Positions 59,969-64,000 of a DNA stretch of 64,000 nt are shown piece after piece (the stretch's first letter is position 1; each line of letters begins with the position of its first letter). This DNA is from Enoplolaimus lenunculus (taxonomy: Eukaryota > Nematoda > Enoplea > Enoplida > Thoracostomopsidae): assembly GCA_030248215.1 (NCBI GenBank), contig JASANG010003821.1:124001-188000 (forward strand), in the 5' to 3' direction. Both the position numbers and the translations under genes were made by a program. The notes beneath the pieces were generated by a model that saw nothing but the letters and a program-made list of their open reading frames with translations, ran no database searches and was not told where the DNA came from.

Positions 59969-60647
59969 GCGGGGTTCACGTTATAACTGGGGCAGCCTGG
60001 AACACGTTTTGTCCCTATGACTATAGCTGGTAACATTTTGTCTGACCGTTTATCCGCTATGAGATTCAAAAAATTTGAATTGTCTGCTATCCTGATGTGA
60101 CATCTACTGTTTGTACTGCAATATCATATGATATTCCAAATATTGTCTGCGAGTATCATATGATATGTTTGAAAATGTCTACAAAGTTGTGATAAACTAG
60201 CTTGATTGTCCTGTAGAATGTCATATGATACTAAAATTTCAAATTTGAATTATTTGTACTTAGGAATATATTTCGGGAAAAACTTAGCGAGAAACAGAAA
60301 CGTAGAAGCTAATTCAACTTGCGAAATCATTTAATGCTGCATTATCCGACTTTTTACTGTTTTATTTAGCGTGCACAAATTCCATTGTCCTGTATAAATA
60401 TCATATGATATTTAGTAGAATTTTGGAATATCATATGATATTCGCATAAATGTCCCGCAGTATCATATGACAAACGGTTATTTGTATACGATGATCGCTC
60501 GACATCAGTGATTTGTAAGCCAATGTCATATGACATTCACATTTGGTCTACATAACCGCTATTCGGATCACAGAATTTTATGTTGACGTCGAATCAACAT
60601 TGGACAAAACGTGTTCCAAGCTGCCCCAGTTATAACGTGAACGCCGC
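59969..60647 (+). mobile_element. Family I element (I2), complete
   Basis: Terminal repeats are GCGGGGTTCACGTTATAACT and AGTTATAACGTGAACGCCGC, extended by GGGGCAGC.TGGAACACGTTTTG inverted. The ~680-bp interior contains about nine CATATGATAT / ATATCATATG palindromes. No convincing open frame. Confidence 0.85.
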
Positions 60648-60771
60648 ATAAAGTTTCCCTAAATTCTGATAGTTCAGCAGGGGAAACTTTTTAAGCGCAC
60701 TACAATCAGAAACCATACAGAATTTATATATCGAAATAAAACAAAATTGAAAATTTATGAAGTTAGCACTT

Positions 60772-61095
60772 CAGGATGCAACCGGAGGTGAAAAATACAG
60801 CAGCCGGAGGTCAACAAAGCTTGTCACAGCCGGAGGTGACGTTAAATTAGTATAATGCTTAATTTGTAAACTTTAGCAAATACCTACAAAATTGTCAAAA
60901 AATTGGGCTTTTGGTTTATTTCTTATGAAATTCCTAGAATTTGTTAGTAAAATTGTACCAAAACTTTAGCCAAACTTGTTAAATTAGTAAAAACTTTCAC
61001 TACCGAAATTCCGGAACCTCCGCACAAAAATGATACCGGAACTGTTGGAACTAGAGGTCAATTTTCTGCTGGAAGTAGACCTCCAGCTGTACCCT
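60772..61095 (+). mobile_element. Family F hAT-like MITE (F6)
   Basis: CAGGATGCAACCGGAGGTGA at the left and AGACCTCCAGCTGTACCCT at the right. Very similar to F1 without its nested insertion, so it shows the uninterrupted form. Confidence 0.78.
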
Positions 61096-61131
61096 TAAGG
61101 CATGAGATCTCCTTCGCTTGATCTCCTCCAT

Positions 61132-61493
61132 CCAGTGTCCGGTTATGCTTTAAGCCATAAACGTAAATAAACACTAGATAAGGTTTGGATTCCGGTTAGA
61201 TGATATACGGTAAAATTTAATATTAACCGGTAGAGACGTACCGGCACCGGATATATACGGTTGCGACATCAAATATTCTAGAACGGCTTAATCATTTTTC
61301 TGTGATTATATTTCCTGGCAAATCAAGAAGCTTAAGTTTATTACGCAGAAGTAAAATAAAACATCCACATTTCCGCGACTTGAAACAGTAAACAATTTGT
61401 AGACTCAATATATCCGGTTATCATCCGGTTCCGGTATAAAGTTCACTCGATCCTGTTCCAGTACTCGGTAAAGTAATATCGAATCGCACCCTG
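61132..61493 (+). mobile_element. Family F-like element (F5)
   Basis: CCAGTGTCCGGTTATGC at the left and ATCGAATCGCACCCTGAGG at the right, with TATCCGGTTATCATCCGGTTCC hexamers near the right side. The left end is worn. Confidence 0.65.
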
Positions 61494-61899
61494 AGGAAGA
61501 ACAATTTACCTGCTATCAAATTAATTGCTTTGTTGAACTACGATATTTTATACATCAACCATACGATAGAGACAAAAACCAAAGTACAAATTATCAGCTT
61601 TAAAATACGAGATGACAACTGCAACAGTAAACAAAGGAATGTATATACATTTATAGAGTAATTGCAAAAACAATTTTAAAAATGCACAATATACAGGCAG
61701 TGCGAAACGTTAAGTCAATGACTAGACACAACAAATTGTCACAAATTTATGCGTAGCGCAAACCCTGGCCAAATACATGGACACCCCTGTTTTAAAACCT
61801 ACTACTAGCTCGAGATAGTCGCCAATTCAAACATTCCAAAATAGCTGGGTTTAACCGTTTTTCCGGCATTCCGCAAACAAATTGCACACTGTGTATAAG

Positions 61900-62112
61900 T
61901 GCAATAGACAGTGCGCAATGTTTAATTATTACACGCATGCGCACTACAAAATCTCCTGATACGTGAACGACCCCTCAGTCTAGGCTCGAGTGTCCAATTT
62001 CTATATCTGAGCGGTGATAACTACAGTTGAGCCGAGAGCCAAGTGGTTCGACTACTATCTTGAAATTCAAAGCGCAGACGACATAAAAATATTAATGCAA
62101 GAAGGAGTGTAA
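61900..62112 (+). mobile_element. Family D element, decayed (D6)
   Basis: Recognisable from CACGCATGCGCACTACAAAA, GCTCGAGTGTCCAATTTC, TCTGAGCGGTGAT and AATGCAAGAAGGAGTG. Box B is lost and neither TTAA is intact. Confidence 0.6.
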
Positions 62113-62488
62113 GCCAGGCATGCTAGGGCACGATGCGACCGTAGTTTACCGGATACCGGAACAGCATATCCGGTCGCACCCTGTGCTAAGCGCAGCTAAT
62201 TTAAAGAAGTTCGAATATCCTTAACTTTCAACCATTTACTTCACTAGTTAAAATAGCTATCACCAGCTAGCTATAATATATGCTACACATTATAACTTCC
62301 AGGCTGTTCAGATATAAAGTCCGCGACAACACAAAAAATGTACTCAAATATAAACACATCAATACCAATTACATTCAAGATCAAGTTTAAGCCCTTTACA
62401 AAACAATGATAAAGCAAAACTTCACTAATAATACTAATAACCGTAATTTTAACCGTTTAAATCTGCAATTTTTATAACAAAATCTAAA

Positions 62489-62665
62489 TCATTGTTCAAA
62501 TCGACAGTTGTTATTAGCGTTTAAGATTGCCGTTTTAGTTTTTTTGATATGATATCTTTGTTGTTCCAAATTCCGGATTTGCGTGTCGATCAATTTTCGG
62601 TGTCTCGAGTAGTTGGCGGCGCATTCTCTAAGTTCCCTATCTTGACTTAGCATTTTGTGATTTAG
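62489..62665 (-). CDS. Probable terminal exon of an unknown coiled-coil protein (partial)
   Basis: After an acceptor (TTTACAAATTAG) the minus strand is open for 58 codons in phase 0 to TGA at 62489. The peptide is strongly charged and helical, with LSQDRELRECAANYSRHRK followed by LIDTQIRNLEQQRYHIKK in coiled-coil spacing. Codon use resembles the other genes. Upstream exons should lie beyond 62.7 kb, possibly outside the window. I do not recognise the family. Confidence 0.45.
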   Translation of the reverse strand, partial: LNHKMLSQDRELRECAANYSRHRKLIDTQIRNLEQQRYHIKKTKTAILNANNNCRFEQ

Positions 62666-63035
62666 CTAATTTGTAAATTCAGCTATCTATGCTCCTGTGT
62701 ACAATACGAAATCCGCCGATTTCACAGTTCGCTCTGTTTGAAGACTTATTACTAACTGGCGATAGGTGGTACACCCATATACGAATACGGCTCTACGAGT
62801 CTGTCCACGTTAACAGTCAACATTTAATATTATTTGTTTCTCCATTTATTACTCAATCCTCTCAGACGGCAAGACAAAAATATAATATGCCTCTTGTTCA
62901 AAATTTGTTACAAATTGCTACTATAAGACCTTACATCATGCGGAAATGCAACAGTGTTAATACAGATCAACTACACAATCAGATCAATACAGAAATTATA
63001 TATGTGGTGAAAAATATGACAACAATAATAATAAA

Positions 63036-63183
63036 AATAATAAAGTTGGAATAGAAAAACGTCATTTTAATGTTGGAATAGAAAAAACGTCATTTTAATG
63101 TTGGAATAGAAAAAAACGTCATTTTAATGTTGGAATAGAAAAAAAACGTCATTTTAATGTTGGAATAGAAAAAACGTCATTTT
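63036..63183 (+). repeat. Short tandem repeat with growing A-run
   Basis: Five units of GTTGGAATAGAAAAACGTCA plus TTTTAAT; the A-run after TAG is 5, 6, 7, 8 and 6 in successive units. Confidence 0.92.
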
Positions 63184-63267
63184 CCTGTTTGCATCGTAAC
63201 CAGCTGGTCAATTCTGATTTACTTGTGAGGTACCAATGCCAACTAAACCCAAACGAGAACTCTTATT

Positions 63268-63628
63268 CTAGAATCGAATAAAATTTTCAAGATAGTAAGA
63301 TAATATGCGGATATTAACAAAAGGGTATTCATCGCTAAAATCAGCACAAATTTTCAAAATTCCAGTAGTTACAACACTCAACCAGTTTACGCCAGCTACC
63401 AACGACAAAGAGCCATACAATGCCGTACTATTTAAACCACGCATTACCGGTTCGACCCAGAACCCACGCACCATTTCCACGAATCCGCTCGCACTCAACC
63501 AGTCATCCACTAACAATCTACCAACCCGCTGTACGCTAGAATCCGGTTTGCTAGTTCTATTTTGCATCACCCTAAAAACTCCAGCAATACCGTACCAAGA
63601 TCATAACCGTGTGGATATATATCTAGGG
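63268..63628. other. Candidate exon, strand unresolved
   Basis: Both strands are open. On minus, a TTTTTAG acceptor at 63575 leads into about 100 codons (VGRLLVDDWLSASGFVEMV, then NSTALYGSLSLVAGVNW) to a TAG at 63268. On plus, ATG at 63305 leads to 63627 and a strong CTAG|GGTAAGTG donor. The minus frame looks more protein-like and could belong with the exon at 62489, but the joining donor is weak. Nothing is recognised in either. Confidence 0.35.
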
Positions 63629-63690
63629 TAAGTGTACGTAAAACAGATATTGCCATATGTGCATATATACCTGAATTTATTTTTTACAAC

Positions 63691-63761
63691 GTCCGCGTCG
63701 TGCAGTGGTTACATGCTTGGCTCGAGCGCAAAACATGCGAGGTTCAATTCCCGACGTGGTT
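63691..63761 (+). tRNA. tRNA-like sequence, related to the one at 41601
   Basis: It starts GTCCGCGTCGTGCAGTGG and contains GAGGTTCAATTCCC. Box A and B are good but the acceptor and T stems do not pair properly, so this is a pseudogene or SINE head. Over 70 bases it aligns with the sequence at 41601-41672 (same CTTG(A/G)CTCGAG core). Confidence 0.5.
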
Positions 63762-64000
63762 CTAAACTTTCGCCAAATCACGTCAGTACCATACAGCTGC
63801 AAGTTTCATCATTGTTATCGCTCAGTTACAAGTCCGATAAATAGCAGCAGGCGAAAAGTCTTCACCACAAGGATAATTTAAACTTGTATTATGTTGAGGT
63901 TCGAATCTTGTCAAAAGGCTTGACGTATTGCTAGTGTTTGCTTGCATGACGTACCGTACAGGCGATGGGGGGCCAGCGTCTGCAAATAAACGATCCGTTT

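Larger units (their letters stand above)
57642..62488. other. Gene-free repeat region
   Basis: Elements: G3 (57685), I1 (58079), B (58916), D5 (59500), I2 (59969), F6 (60772), F5 (61132), D6 (61900) and a short F (62122). No gene is recognised between RIC8 and the minus-strand exon at 62489. 58500-58900 and 61500-61890 show nothing. Confidence 0.6.

Noticed and set aside
62689..63054. Plus-strand 121-residue frame
   Set aside because: AT-rich, no family pattern, overlaps the upstream flank of the minus-strand exon and a tandem repeat.

Overview
The window reads as a piece of an intron-rich, repeat-rich nematode genome. Two independent signs point there: a complete transthyretin-like (TTL, PF01060) secreted protein gene at 11.2-12.1 kb, a family massively expanded in nematodes, and many internal arrays of TTAGGC, the nematode telomere hexamer. 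The high intron density (PRPF4 with 13 coding exons, RPL23 with 5, alpha-tubulin with at least 11) is unlike Caenorhabditis; an early-branching lineage is my inference only. I could not run any search, so family names rest on recognised protein motifs and on splice phases that I checked by hand.

Layout. 1.2-3.0 kb (+): two-exon aerolysin-like (ETX/MTX2) pore-forming protein. 5.6-8.05 kb (-): four-exon gene of unrecognised function, possibly with a CS/HSP20-like domain. 11.2-12.1 kb (-): TTL protein, its second exon enclosed by a large inverted repeat. 12-24 kb: no gene recognised; this stretch holds MITEs, satellites and SINE-like elements. 24.0-32.7 kb (+): divergent alpha-tubulin. 33.9-41.9 kb (-): U4/U6 snRNP protein PRPF4. 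44.1-46.8 kb (+): ribosomal protein L23 (uL14). 47.5-51.3 kb (+): polyprenal reductase SRD5A3. 52.4-57.6 kb (+): RIC8/synembryn, a G-alpha chaperone and exchange factor. 57.7-62.4 kb: repeats. 62.5 kb (-): probable terminal exon of an unknown gene. The recognised genes are unrelated housekeeping functions (spliceosome, ribosome, N-glycosylation lipid, G-protein biogenesis, cytoskeleton); I see no pathway cluster. PRPF4 and RPL23 diverge; RPL23, SRD5A3 and RIC8 run head to tail with gaps of about 0.76 and 1.1 kb.

The most unusual content is the repeat landscape. At least nine families of short, inverted-repeat-ended elements occur. Several carry, between ordinary transposon ends, an expandable short motif: TTAGGC in two families (here A and B), CCGGTT-type hexamers in a hAT-like family with 8-bp target duplications (F), CCGTCA-type GC-rich repeats in a Harbinger-like family with TAA duplications (G), and CATATG palindromes (I). 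A piggyBac-like family with TTAA ends (D) encloses a Pol III tRNA-like core. So telomere-type DNA is being carried around the genome inside MITEs. Other points: an 80-bp duplication that copies a splice acceptor in SRD5A3, a GC-AG intron in tubulin, and a tubulin lacking the usual K40 loop and acidic Glu-Tyr tail.
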